Part shown: piece by piece, positions 28,354-36,637 of the stretch | Numbering within the stretch: position 1 is the first letter of the stretch | Layout: each line of letters starts with the position of its first letter | NCBI GenBank assembly: GCA_019423745.1 | Contig: JAHZAV010000011.1 | Span: 1-64,000, forward strand | DNA from: Lachnospiraceae bacterium | GTDB lineage: Bacteria > Bacillota > Clostridia > Lachnospirales > Lachnospiraceae | Reading direction: 5' to 3' | Length of the DNA: 64,000 nt | Made by a program: the position numbers and the translations under genes | Notes under the pieces: model-generated | Database searches by the model: none | Seen by the model: only the letters and a program-made list of their open reading frames with translations | What the model was told of the DNA's origin: nothing

Positions 28354-30105
28354 ATGAAAGTAAGCATGAAAGACGGATCTGTTCAGGAGATGGCGTTTAC
28401 GGATGAAATCGGGCAGGAGGCTTTCCGACATACTACCTCCCATATTCTGGCACAGGCAGTAAAACGCTTATATCCGGATACAAAATGTGCAATCGGTCCG
28501 GCAATTAAAGATGGATTTTATTATGATTTTGAATTTAGTTTTCCTTTTACTTCAGAGAATTTGGCTGATGTAGAGAAGGAAATGAGAAAAATTGTAAAGG
28601 AAGCCCTTCCGCTTGAAAGAAGCAGTGTCAGCAGAGAAGAAGCCCTTAAATTGATGGAAGAAAGAAATGAGCCTTATAAGGTAGAATTGATTCAGGAGCT
28701 GCCGGAAGGTGAAGAGATCAGCCTTTACAGACAGGGAGAATTTGTGGATCTGTGTGCTGGTCCTCATGTCTCCAATACAAGTGTAGTGAAGGCATTTAAA
28801 CTTCAAAGTGTAGCAGGAGCATATTGGCATGGAGATGAACATAACCAGATGCTGACAAGAATTTACGGAACATCTTTCCCAAAAGCAGCTGAACTGGAAG
28901 AGTATCTGAAACGCATGGAAGAGGCGAAGAAGAGAGATCACAGAAAGCTTGGAAAAGAGCTTGGACTGTTTGCCATTATGGAGGAAGGACCAGGTTTCCC
29001 GTTCTTCCTTCCAAAGGGAATGGTGCTGAAAAATCTTCTGATCGACTATTGGAGACAGCTGCATACAAGAGAAGGATATGTAGAAATTTCCACACCGATT
29101 ATTTTGAGCCGTCATCTGTGGGAAAATTCAGGACACTGGGATCACTACAAAGACAATATGTATACTACAGTAATTGATGATGAGGATTATGCTGTAAAAC
29201 CTATGAACTGCCCAGGCGGAATGTTGGTATATAAGGTAGAACCTCGTTCCTACAAAGATCTTCCAATGCGGGTGGGTGAGCTTGGACTTGTTCATCGCCA
29301 TGAGAAATCCGGACAGCTTCATGGTCTGATGCGTGTACGTTGCTTTACTCAGGATGATGCACATATCTTTATGACAGAGGAGCAGATCCAGAGCGAGATT
29401 AAAGGCGTTGCAAGACTGATTGATGAAGTATATTCTAAGTTTGGATTTAAATATCATGTAGAGCTTTCTACGCGTCCAGAAGACAGTATGGGAAGCGATG
29501 AGGACTGGGAGATGGCAACGGATGCCCTTCGAGGAGCACTGGAAGATCTTGGTCTTGATTATGTGGTAAATGAAGGGGATGGAGCATTCTATGGACCGAA
29601 GATCGATTTCCATCTGGAGGACTCTATCGGAAGAACATGGCAGTGTGGAACAATCCAGCTTGATTTCCAGATGCCTCAGAGATTTGATCTGGAATATACA
29701 GGGGCAGATGGAGAGAAACACCGTCCTATTATGATTCACAGGGTGGCATTTGGATCGATTGAGAGGTTCATTGGTATTCTGATTGAGCATTATGCAGGTA
29801 AGTTTCCAACTTGGCTTGCACCTGTACAGGTTAAAATCCTTCCGGTATCAGAGAAATTTGCAGACTATGCAAAAGAGGTGGCTGATTCTCTGAAAGCTGC
29901 AGGAATCCGAGTAGAAACAGATGACAGAAATGAAAAACTTGGATATAAGATCCGCGGTGCACAGATGGAAAAAGTTCCGTATATGTTAATCGTGGGAGAA
30001 AAAGAAGTGGAAGAGAAGACAGTGTCTGTTCGAAGAAGAGATGAAGGAGACATTGGAAGTATGAAAGTAGAGGAGTTTGCTGCTAAAGTACTGGAAGATA
30101 AATAA
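28354..30105 (+). CDS. thrS: Threonyl-tRNA synthetase lacking the TGS domain
   Basis: ThrRS charges tRNA-Thr. The 583-residue protein starts almost directly at the editing (N2) domain (HTTSHILAQAVKRLYPD), followed by the SAD region CAGPHVSNTSVV, the class II catalytic core (MNCPGGM, then RVRCFTQDDAHIF and IHRVAFGSIERFIGIL) and the anticodon-binding domain. The usual N-terminal TGS domain of about 60 residues is absent. That form is, from memory, common in Clostridia. ATG at 28354 follows AAAGGAG; an earlier in-frame start at 28318 lies in the leader. Expression is under the T-box. Confidence 0.96.
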   Translation: MKVSMKDGSVQEMAFTDEIGQEAFRHTTSHILAQAVKRLYPDTKCAIGPAIKDGFYYDFEFSFPFTSENLADVEKEMRKIVKEALPLERSSVSREEALKLMEERNEPYKVELIQELPEGEEISLYRQGEFVDLCAGPHVSNTSVVKAFKLQSVAGAYWHGDEHNQMLTRIYGTSFPKAAELEEYLKRMEEAKKRDHRKLGKELGLFAIMEEGPGFPFFLPKGMVLKNLLIDYWRQLHTREGYVEISTPIILSRHLWENSGHWDHYKDNMYTTVIDDEDYAVKPMNCPGGMLVYKVEPRSYKDLPMRVGELGLVHRHEKSGQLHGLMRVRCFTQDDAHIFMTEEQIQSEIKGVARLIDEVYSKFGFKYHVELSTRPEDSMGSDEDWEMATDALRGALEDLGLDYVVNEGDGAFYGPKIDFHLEDSIGRTWQCGTIQLDFQMPQRFDLEYTGADGEKHRPIMIHRVAFGSIERFIGILIEHYAGKFPTWLAPVQVKILPVSEKFADYAKEVADSLKAAGIRVETDDRNEKLGYKIRGAQMEKVPYMLIVGEKEVEEKTVSVRRRDEGDIGSMKVEEFAAKVLEDK

Positions 30106-30134
30106 ATCCGTGTCAATGGGATGACAGACAGCAT

Positions 30135-30170
30135 AATGGGGATAATATCTGAAAAGATATTATCCCCATT
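30135..30170. terminator. Terminator between convergent thrS and the small minus-strand gene
   Basis: AATGGGGATAATATCT (30135-30150) pairs perfectly with 30155-30170 around a GAAA loop. T content after it is modest, and symmetric placement between convergent genes suggests bidirectional use. Confidence 0.75.
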
Positions 30171-30188
30171 TAAAGATATATTTTCAAT

Positions 30189-30389
30189 TTACATAGGATT
30201 TTCCATCATTATCATTCTTGCTACTGTTGTAGGATCTTCTCCATAGCTTTGTCTGGAAATCAGAATATTATAAATATAAGTTTCATCCAGTTCAAGAAGA
30301 GCGGAAATCTCTGTAATACTTTTTCCGTCATCATTTAAGGAGAGAACCTGTTGTACATCTTTTACTATTTCATCTAATGATTTTGACAT
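30189..30389 (-). CDS. Small HTH-like protein of unknown function
   Basis: I do not recognise this 66-residue protein. The segment GKSITEISALLELDETYIYN at about 22-41 has the spacing of a helix-turn-helix, so it may bind DNA or be a small adaptor. No membrane segment or metal motif. The weak site GAAAGG precedes the start. It lies downstream of the ene-reductase on the same strand, separated by a hairpin. Shortness limits confidence, but the frame is open and bounded by gene-like signals. Confidence 0.6.
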   Translation of the reverse strand: MSKSLDEIVKDVQQVLSLNDDGKSITEISALLELDETYIYNILISRQSYGEDPTTVARMIMMENPM

Positions 30390-30416
30390 AAGATAGAGAC
30401 CTTTCTTTTCTATTCT

Positions 30417-30458
30417 ATTTTGGCAGCGCTGCCTTATTTAAAGTAGCGCTGCCAAAAT
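30417..30458. terminator. Hairpin between the ene-reductase and the small minus-strand gene
   Basis: ATTTTGGCAGCGCT (30417-30430) is perfectly complementary to AGCGCTGCCAAAAT (30445-30458). The arms carry A/T ends but no long T tract on either strand, so it is a probable though weak terminator for the reductase gene. Confidence 0.6.
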
Positions 30459-30491
30459 ATTTTAATACATATGAATGAAAAGTGCAAGTTT

Positions 30492-32495
30492 CTACAGATA
30501 CTCCAGTCTGTCTAAAGCGGCAAGGACCATGTGACGGCCTGCATCTGTTCCATCGATAATACGTCTTGCCCGAACAGAATCACCAATATTAATGATTTCT
30601 GTATCTTCGCCGTCAAAACCTTCTACGATTTCATCCCACAGAGGAGCATAAGCTTTCATACCGAGGCAGACAAAACCATAATCAAATGGAAGTTCCTCCT
30701 CTTTTCCTTCTCGCTTAACAATGAAGGAGTGAGCATTTACTTTTTGCAGAGCAGTATTGACAAGCTGTGTTACCTGATGCTTTTCCATACATTCTTTCAT
30801 GCTGGAAGTAGAGGAAGCATCCAAGCCATTTCCTATAGAAGGAAGCATTTCGATGATTGTTGTCTTTGCACCGCGGGGAGCAAAGAATTCTACGACATCC
30901 AAACCTACTGCACCGCCTCCGATTACGATGACAGTTTTTCCGGTCATATCTTCTTTATCAAATGCTTCTACATTTCCCATCAGATCTTTAATTCCATATA
31001 CGCCGGATCCTTCTTTGTTCAGATTCTCATGCAGCCCTTCGATCGGGGGAAGAAGCGGAACGGAACCAGTTGCATTTACTACAAGATCAGGTTGATAGGA
31101 TTTAATCATATCAACAGTTGTATCAACTCCTGTTTTGATGGTAAGGTTTGAAAGTTTTTCAGCTCTGTGTTTTAAGTAAGTAGGGAAGTCAGCCAATCTT
31201 TTCTTTGCAGGGATTTTAGAAATTTCTACGGACAATCCTCCGATGTGATCCTGCTTTTCCAACAAAGTGACATTACATCCCACCTCGGCTGCTGTGCAGG
31301 CAGCTTCCAGTCCGGCTGTACCGGCACCTACAACTACAACATTGCAAGGTTTGTTGACTTTTTTCTTTTTATAAGATTCTCCATTAATCAGATCAGGATT
31401 GATGGTGCAGCGAAGAGGTTTATTTCCTCCGATACGATTTCCTACACATCCAATGTTACAGGAGATACATTTACGAATATCTTCTACGTGACCGTATCTT
31501 GCCTTATTGCACCAGTCAGGATCAGCAATCAGACCACGTCCAATACCGATAATGTCAGAATCGCCTCGTGCCAGAATGTCTTCTGCTACTTGTGGATTTC
31601 TGATATTTCCGATAGCAATGGTTGGTTTGTTAAATTTATCGCGTACTGCTTTTGCCATGTAAGAACGCCATCCGTCTTCCAGATAGTTTGCGTCGATCTG
31701 GTATTGGATAGATGGATTTAAAGCGGAAGAGGTGTCGAAAATATCAACTTCATCGTTCAAAAATTCCAGGTATTCCAGACAATCTTCTACGGTGTTTCCA
31801 CCTTCTACAAGCTCATCCACACTTAAGCGAAGAGAGATAGGAATCATAGGACCAACAGCTTTTCTCACTTCATCAATTACCATACGGCAGAAGCGGGAAC
31901 GGTTTTCAGCACTGCCGCCGAATTCATCCGTACGGTCGTTCATAGTAGGTGATAAGAACTGGCTGATGAGGTAGGAATGTCCGGCATGGATTTCAACCAT
32001 ATCAAATCCAGCGTTCACTGCACGTTTTGCAGCAATACCATAATCTTTGGCAATGCTTTCAAGTTCTTCCCTTGTAAGCGGGCGTGGAATTTCTCCGCCT
32101 GGCTTAGAAGGCAGCGTAGAAGCAGATACAGGCTGCATACCGATTCTGGAAGACAGAGCGGATGCGCCAGCATGATTTAACTGTACACCTATACAAGAAC
32201 CATATTTGTGACAGGCTTCAGTCAGATTAAAAAGACGGGGGATATAGCAGTCTTTGTCAATGCGGAGCTGTGTAGTACCGTTAGATCCCTCTGGGTATTT
32301 TACACATACATTTTCTACAATAATAAGTCCTGTGCCGCCACGGGCTCTAAGTTCATAGTATTTAATGTGCTCGTCACTAAGTTCACCGGTATGTCCTGCA
32401 AAGTCGCTCCCCATAGGCATCATTGCAACACGGTTCGGCATGACCATTCCTCTTACTTTGAGAGGACTAAAGATATGTTTGAAGTTGTTCTTCAT
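30492..32495 (-). CDS. FMN/4Fe-4S/FAD ene-reductase (2-enoate reductase / BaiCD-BaiH family)
   Basis: This 667-residue flavoenzyme has an N-terminal old-yellow-enzyme TIM barrel (about 1-335; HAGHSYLISQFLSP carries the usual active-site region). A 4Fe-4S site follows with C343, C346, C350 and C363. The C-terminal FAD/NAD(P) domain has nucleotide-binding motifs VVVGAGTAGLEAA and VIGGGAVGLDV. Members reduce activated C=C bonds: 2-enoates, 2,4-dienoyl-CoA, or steroid intermediates (BaiCD, BaiH). No bai or fatty-acid genes lie nearby, so the substrate is unknown. It has its own promoter (TATAAT on the minus strand near 32536-32541) and RBS GGAGG. Confidence 0.88.
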   Translation of the reverse strand: MKNNFKHIFSPLKVRGMVMPNRVAMMPMGSDFAGHTGELSDEHIKYYELRARGGTGLIIVENVCVKYPEGSNGTTQLRIDKDCYIPRLFNLTEACHKYGSCIGVQLNHAGASALSSRIGMQPVSASTLPSKPGGEIPRPLTREELESIAKDYGIAAKRAVNAGFDMVEIHAGHSYLISQFLSPTMNDRTDEFGGSAENRSRFCRMVIDEVRKAVGPMIPISLRLSVDELVEGGNTVEDCLEYLEFLNDEVDIFDTSSALNPSIQYQIDANYLEDGWRSYMAKAVRDKFNKPTIAIGNIRNPQVAEDILARGDSDIIGIGRGLIADPDWCNKARYGHVEDIRKCISCNIGCVGNRIGGNKPLRCTINPDLINGESYKKKKVNKPCNVVVVGAGTAGLEAACTAAEVGCNVTLLEKQDHIGGLSVEISKIPAKKRLADFPTYLKHRAEKLSNLTIKTGVDTTVDMIKSYQPDLVVNATGSVPLLPPIEGLHENLNKEGSGVYGIKDLMGNVEAFDKEDMTGKTVIVIGGGAVGLDVVEFFAPRGAKTTIIEMLPSIGNGLDASSTSSMKECMEKHQVTQLVNTALQKVNAHSFIVKREGKEEELPFDYGFVCLGMKAYAPLWDEIVEGFDGEDTEIINIGDSVRARRIIDGTDAGRHMVLAALDRLEYL

Positions 32496-32602
32496 TCTAT
32501 TTACCTCCGTTTTTATAAACCTTTGTTTACTACATTATAAGACATTGTTAAAACAAAAACAAATTCATGTTTATGCCTTCGATGATAGAATCTGTCTATG
32601 GA

Positions 32603-32631
32603 TTGAAAAATAAGAAGTGTTTTGTTATAAT
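32603..32631 (+). promoter_or_regulatory. SigA promoter of the aroQ-aroK fusion gene
   Basis: TTGAAA at 32603-32608, 17 nt, TATAAT at 32626-32631. The 5' leader of about 105 nt contains a GATCTTTTCCGGAAGATC hairpin near 32661-32679 of unknown role. Confidence 0.75.
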
Positions 32632-32743
32632 AAGTAACGATTCTGCCATAGGTCTGAACAGATCTTTTCCGGAAGATCAGATCTATGAAGTTTTACCCGT
32701 ACGAAAAAACAGAAGACAGGAAAAGAAAAGGAGAAAAGGTATA

Positions 32744-33529
32744 ATGAATGATTTAGAGATGTATCGTGAACAGCTGGCTCTTTGTGATGATAAAATTATT
32801 GACGCTCTTGTAGAGAGAAATTCAATTGTAGAGAAGATCATGGCATACAAAGAGAAATATGGAATGCCGATTCTTCAGCCACAGCAGGAGGCAAAACAGA
32901 AAGCCAGACTAAAAGAAAAGCTGGATGATAATAAGTATAAGGAAGAAATTTATGATGTATTTCGCCGAATCAATCGAAATAGTAAGAGAATACAGGCGCG
33001 GAAACTTTTTGATTATAATATTATACTTATTGGATTTATGGGAGCGGGCAAAACAACAGTCTCAGATTATCTGAGTACAATGTTTGCTATGAATATTGTA
33101 GAAATGGATCAGATGATTTCCGAGAGAGAAGAGATGAGTATTCCGGATATTTTTGCGACATATGGCGAGGAATATTTCCGTGAGTTGGAAACGGATCTTC
33201 TTATTGAAATGCAGAGCAAAAAGAATACAGTCGTTTCCTGTGGAGGAGGAGCTGCCTTGAGGGAACGCAATGTGAATGAAATGAAGAAAAATGGAAGAGT
33301 TGTACTTCTTACCGCAAGTCCGGAGACCATTTATGAGAGGGTAAAAGACAGTAACGACCGTCCGGTTTTGAATGGAAGAAAGAATGTAGTGGCAATTTCT
33401 GAACTGATGGAACAGAGAAGAGAAAAGTATGAAGCAGCAGCGGATATAGTTGTGAATACAGACGGAAAAACTGTTTTGCAGGTATGTGAAGAAATGATTC
33501 AGAAACTAACAGAAATGGAAGAAAAGTAA
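32744..33529 (+). CDS. Fused chorismate mutase-shikimate kinase
   Basis: This 261-residue protein joins two shikimate-pathway activities. Residues 1-90 are an AroQ-type chorismate mutase helix bundle (YREQLALCDDKIIDALVERN, then VEKIMAYKEKYGMPI). Residues about 94-261 are shikimate kinase with Walker A GFMGAGKT (97-104), the acidic EMDQMI, SCGGGAAL and the lid RPVLNGR. The kinase phosphorylates shikimate; the mutase diverts chorismate to prephenate, so the two steps are not consecutive. ATG at 32744 follows AAAAGGAGAAAAGG; an upstream in-frame start at 32567 would add 59 unlikely residues. yqeG follows with a one-base overlap. Confidence 0.9.
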   Translation: MNDLEMYREQLALCDDKIIDALVERNSIVEKIMAYKEKYGMPILQPQQEAKQKARLKEKLDDNKYKEEIYDVFRRINRNSKRIQARKLFDYNIILIGFMGAGKTTVSDYLSTMFAMNIVEMDQMISEREEMSIPDIFATYGEEYFRELETDLLIEMQSKKNTVVSCGGGAALRERNVNEMKKNGRVVLLTASPETIYERVKDSNDRPVLNGRKNVVAISELMEQRREKYEAAADIVVNTDGKTVLQVCEEMIQKLTEMEEK

Positions 33530-34062
33530 TGTTTGAAAAATTTTTCCCGGACCGATATGTAGCGTCCACTTATGTGATTGATTTTGAAAAATTATATGAA
33601 AATGGAATAAGAGGATTAATATTTGACATTGATAATACACTTGTACCTCACGGTGCTCCGGCAGATGAACGGGCTGTCCATCTGTTTGAACGATTAAAAA
33701 GGATAGGATTTTCCTGTTGCCTGATCTCCAATAATCAGGAGAAGAGGGTGAGAACTTTTAATGAGCCTATTCAAGTAGATTACGTGTATAATGCCCATAA
33801 ACCTTCTACAAAAAACTATAAGAAGGCTATGGAAATTATGGGGACAAATGTAGAAAATACAGTGTTTATAGGAGATCAGCTTTTTACAGATGTCTGGGGT
33901 GCTAAAAGAACAGGTATCCCAAGTATTTTGGTACGTCCGATTCATCCGAAAGAAGAAATTCAGATTGTTCTGAAACGTTACCTGGAGAATATTGTATTGC
34001 ATTTTTATAAGAAAAGCCTGGAAAAGGAAAAAAAGGTTGAAAAAAGCGGTAAATTATTATAA
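33529..34062 (+). CDS. YqeG-family HAD IIIA phosphatase
   Basis: This 177-residue HAD-superfamily phosphatase has the motif I FDIDNTLVPHG (nucleophile Asp) near residue 30, a motif II serine/asparagine region SNNQEKRV, and motif III/IV GDQLFTDVWGAKRTG. YqeG of Bacillus and the related PGP phosphatase GEP4 share this subgroup, so phosphatidylglycerophosphate phosphatase activity is possible but unproven. The ATG overlaps the stop of the aroQ-aroK fusion gene. No membrane segment is evident. Confidence 0.88.
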   Translation: MFEKFFPDRYVASTYVIDFEKLYENGIRGLIFDIDNTLVPHGAPADERAVHLFERLKRIGFSCCLISNNQEKRVRTFNEPIQVDYVYNAHKPSTKNYKKAMEIMGTNVENTVFIGDQLFTDVWGAKRTGIPSILVRPIHPKEEIQIVLKRYLENIVLHFYKKSLEKEKKVEKSGKLL

Positions 34063-34124
34063 AATGGTGAAAGTGAATAAGAATGTCATGTGCCGTGAAA
34101 AGGCACGGTTTAAGGAGGATTATA

Positions 34125-34682
34125 ATGGTTTCAGCAGGTGATTTTAAAAACGGTTTGACTGTAGAAATTGAAGGAAATATTTATCAGATTCTGGACTTCC
34201 AGCATGTAAAACCGGGTAAAGGCGCTGCTTTTGTGCGCACAAAATTAAAAAATATCATCAATGGCGGTGTTGTAGAAAAAACATTCCGTCCGACAGAAAA
34301 ATTTGAGACAGCTCATATTGACAGAAAAGATATGCAGTATCTGTATACAGATGGAGATCTCTACAACTTTATGGATATGGAGACATATGACCAGTTGGCA
34401 GTAAATGCTGATGTAGTTGGTGATTCTCTGAAATTTGTAAAAGAAAATGAGACAGTAAAAGTTATTTCTCATCAAGGAAATGTATTTGCAATTGAGCCAC
34501 CTATTACTGTAGAGCTGCAAGTTATAGAGACTGAGCCAGGAGTAAAGGGAGATACAGCTACAGGTGCTACAAAGCCGGCTATTGTAGAGACAGGAGCACA
34601 GATTATGGTTCCGTTGTTTGTAAATCAGGACGATGTTTTGAAAATCGATACTCGTACGGGAGAATATCTTTCCAGAGTATAA
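34125..34682 (+). CDS. efp: Translation elongation factor P
   Basis: EF-P relieves ribosome stalling at polyproline. The 185-residue protein has KOW, OB and C-terminal domains. The tip lysine K32 in KPGKGAAF is the modification site; in Bacillus it carries 5-aminopentanol. ATG at 34125 follows AAGGAGG; an earlier in-frame ATG at 34083 lies in the leader, which contains a small GTGCC/GGCAC hairpin at about 34090-34106. It ends in a strong terminator. Confidence 0.96.
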   Translation: MVSAGDFKNGLTVEIEGNIYQILDFQHVKPGKGAAFVRTKLKNIINGGVVEKTFRPTEKFETAHIDRKDMQYLYTDGDLYNFMDMETYDQLAVNADVVGDSLKFVKENETVKVISHQGNVFAIEPPITVELQVIETEPGVKGDTATGATKPAIVETGAQIMVPLFVNQDDVLKIDTRTGEYLSRV

Positions 34683-34725
34683 TACGTGTGGTACACATAG
34701 TTTGAATGATTTTAATAGGAAAAGA

Positions 34726-34756
34726 AAAAGCCTTGCATTTTATGCAGGGCTTTTTT
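34726..34756 (+). terminator. Rho-independent terminator after efp
   Basis: AAAAGCCTTGCAT (34726-34738) pairs with ATGCAGGGCTTTT (34742-34754) with one wobble, followed by TT. Confidence 0.9.
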
Positions 34757-34834
34757 ATAATATAAGTTACCATAATATCTGACTGCCGGGGAACTGTGGA
34801 AAGACAGAAGCAATCTAACGGGGAAAGGAGCTTT

Positions 34835-35737
34835 ATGTCGTATGAAGAATTTGTGGAACTGGTAGAAAGAAGACTTCGGGAAAATTTTTCGGGGAAGAGG
34901 GATATATACATCCGTACGGCTTTGAAAAACAATGGAGGCCAGCGTAAGGGGATTGTAATTCGCGAGCCGGATTTAAATATATCTCCTACAATATATCTTG
35001 AGGAGTATTTTAAAAGATATCAAAGCGGATCTACTCTGGAAGAAATTGAACAGCAGATTGAGGAGTTATACCAGCATGTAAAGGTAACGCACAGATGGGA
35101 GGGGGCATTTCTGGCTGATTATGAAAATGTCAGGCCAAGAATCGTTTACCGGGTAGTGGGCTGCCGAAACAATGGGGCTTATTTAGAGGGCGTTCCCTAT
35201 GTATCTTTTCTGGATCTTGCAGTTGTTTTTTATGTAATGCTTGATCTGGGTGAAGAAGATGATATGGTTTTCATGCCAATCAGTAACGAGCATCTTCAGC
35301 TGTGGAATGTGACAAGAGATGACATCTATGGGGAAGCCTGTAAAAACACAGAAAAACTCCTTCCTGCAGAATTTGCACCTATGCAGACAGTCATTTGCGA
35401 AATGTTTGGAGAAGAAGAGTTGGGAGCAGAAGAGCAGGCGGAAGAGGATGTCTATATTCTGACAAACAGCAGCCGGAATTTTGGCGCGGCTGCGATACTC
35501 TATCATTCCTGTCTAAAACATATCGGAGAATATTTGGGGGAGGATTACTATGTGATGCCAAGCAGCATTCACGAGGTGATTATTCTGCCGGTCAGCATGG
35601 CACCTTCCTGGAAGGAACTTGATTTTATTGTCAGTGAAATGAATGAGACGCAACTAAAAAGCGAGGATGTATTGTCAGACGGAGCATACTTATACTGCAG
35701 AGAGAAGGATCAGCTTATGCTGTCAGAGATATTGTGA
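34835..35737 (+). CDS. DUF5688-family protein
   Basis: This 300-residue protein matches, from memory, the DUF5688 family that is frequent in Lachnospiraceae and has no assigned function. It is soluble and acidic. Recognisable segments are GIVIREPDLNISPTIYLEEY in the N-terminal part, VPYVSFLDLAVVFYVML in the middle, and YILTNSSRNFGAAAILY and the C-terminal EVIILPVS. The ATG at 34835 follows GGAAAGGAG; an earlier in-frame start at 34796 is unlikely. It is monocistronic and ends at a terminator shared with tRNA-Arg. Confidence 0.82.
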   Translation: MSYEEFVELVERRLRENFSGKRDIYIRTALKNNGGQRKGIVIREPDLNISPTIYLEEYFKRYQSGSTLEEIEQQIEELYQHVKVTHRWEGAFLADYENVRPRIVYRVVGCRNNGAYLEGVPYVSFLDLAVVFYVMLDLGEEDDMVFMPISNEHLQLWNVTRDDIYGEACKNTEKLLPAEFAPMQTVICEMFGEEELGAEEQAEEDVYILTNSSRNFGAAAILYHSCLKHIGEYLGEDYYVMPSSIHEVIILPVSMAPSWKELDFIVSEMNETQLKSEDVLSDGAYLYCREKDQLMLSEIL

Positions 35738-35744
35738 AAATAAA

Positions 35745-35776
35745 AAAGAAGGAGCAGAGTTTTCTGTTCCTTCTTT
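35745..35776. terminator. Bidirectional terminator between the DUF5688 gene and tRNA-Arg
   Basis: AAAGAAGGAGCAGA (35745-35758) pairs with TCTGTTCCTTCTTT (35763-35776), one wobble. On the minus strand it is followed by a T run, giving a good tRNA-Arg terminator; on the plus strand it ends the DUF5688 gene. Confidence 0.85.
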
Positions 35777-35780
35777 ATTA

Positions 35781-35852
35781 CGTCTCTGACCAGAGTCGAA
35801 CTGGCGCACCTGCCTCCGGAGGGCAGTGCTCTATCCACTGAGCTACAGAGAC
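35781..35852 (-). tRNA. tRNA-Arg (anticodon CCG)
   Basis: The minus strand folds as a complete 72-nt cloverleaf. Acceptor GTCTCTG pairs with CAGAGAC, the D arm is GCTC/GAGC, the anticodon arm CTGCC/GGCAG has loop CTCCGGA with anticodon CCG, and the T arm is GCCAG/CTGGT with loop TTCGACT. G is the discriminator base. CCG reads the arginine codon CGG. No CCA is encoded, so it is added after transcription. argS lies 5 kb away, not linked. Confidence 0.95.
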
Positions 35853-35859
35853 AAGAAGT

Positions 35860-35888
35860 ATAATAGCACAATTAAGGTAAAATTACAA
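35860..35888 (-). promoter_or_regulatory. Promoter of tRNA-Arg
   Basis: On the minus strand, TTGTAA (35888-35883), 17 nt, TATTAT (35865-35860). The -10 lies only about 8 nt from the mature tRNA 5' end, so the 5' leader is very short. Confidence 0.75.
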
Positions 35889-35890
35889 GA

Positions 35891-35919
35891 TTGACTTTCA
35901 AAAAAATAGCGAGTATTAT
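35891..35919 (+). promoter_or_regulatory. Promoter of the membrane-anchored unknown gene
   Basis: TTGACT at 35891-35896, 17 nt, TATTAT at 35914-35919. It is back-to-back with the tRNA-Arg promoter; the two -35 boxes are separated by two bases. Confidence 0.75.
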
Positions 35920-35961
35920 TTTTAGTGCCAGACTGCAATAGAATAGAAAGTGGAGGTAAAA

Positions 35962-36591
35962 ATGAAGGGAAGACTGAAATGCAGCGGCAACTTGGCAAAG
36001 CAAAGCAGATTCCTTGGAATTATGGCAGGATGTCTGTTGGTGGTAGTGCTGGTTGCAGCGGGGTTCAATCTTACCAAAGAAAAAGCGAGAAGTAAAGCAA
36101 CACAAGATACAGCAGCCGAAATGAGAGAGGACACTTTAGAGAAAGAAAACAAAGGCTGGGAGCTTATTACACAAAATCCACTGAAAAAAAATACGGATTC
36201 GGCGATAGATCAGAAAATCCGCGATTATTATGCACAAAAGAAAAATGAAAATGGATTCGCAGAAGGCTATAACAATATTGAGATTTATCTCAAAAAGGCA
36301 AAATATGAAGATTGTTATGTGGCTTTTGTGGAATACACAATGAAAATAAAGGACATTTATACAGAGGTTCCCGGAATGGAAACCTTGTATCTGCAAAAGG
36401 AAAAGGGAGGGTGGCAAATTGTTTCTGGAACGTCTGATGATCAGATTACCCAGGAGGCAAAGAAGGTCGCGTCCCATAATGATGTACAGCAGCTTATGGC
36501 AAATGTGGAGCAGGATTATGCCGATGCGGTAGCTTCAGATGCTATGCTTGCGGAAGTGCTTGCAGATCTGGAACAAGCCTCTTCACAGTAA
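35962..36591 (+). CDS. Single-pass membrane protein with extracytoplasmic domain, unknown function
   Basis: I do not recognise this 209-residue protein. A short basic N terminus (KGRLKCSGNLAKQSRF) is followed by one membrane segment (about 19-37, GIMAGCLLVVVLVAAGF) and a charged linker. The outer domain (about 75-170) contains NNIEIYLKKAKYEDCYVAFV and GGWQIVSG; this resembles small NTF2-like or Cks-type extracytoplasmic domains of clostridial lipoprotein-like proteins, which is only a guess. Start at 35962 follows GTGGAGG. azlC follows 46 bases later and may be co-transcribed. Confidence 0.75.
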   Translation: MKGRLKCSGNLAKQSRFLGIMAGCLLVVVLVAAGFNLTKEKARSKATQDTAAEMREDTLEKENKGWELITQNPLKKNTDSAIDQKIRDYYAQKKNENGFAEGYNNIEIYLKKAKYEDCYVAFVEYTMKIKDIYTEVPGMETLYLQKEKGGWQIVSGTSDDQITQEAKKVASHNDVQQLMANVEQDYADAVASDAMLAEVLADLEQASSQ

Positions 36592-36637
36592 AGAGGTAAT
36601 GCGAATGATATACAACGGATAAAGGAAGGCGTAAGGA

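Noticed and set aside
30189..32495. Bile-acid-inducible (bai) gene cluster
   Set aside because: Only one ene-reductase of the broad family is present and no other bai gene adjoins it, so no bile-acid pathway can be claimed.
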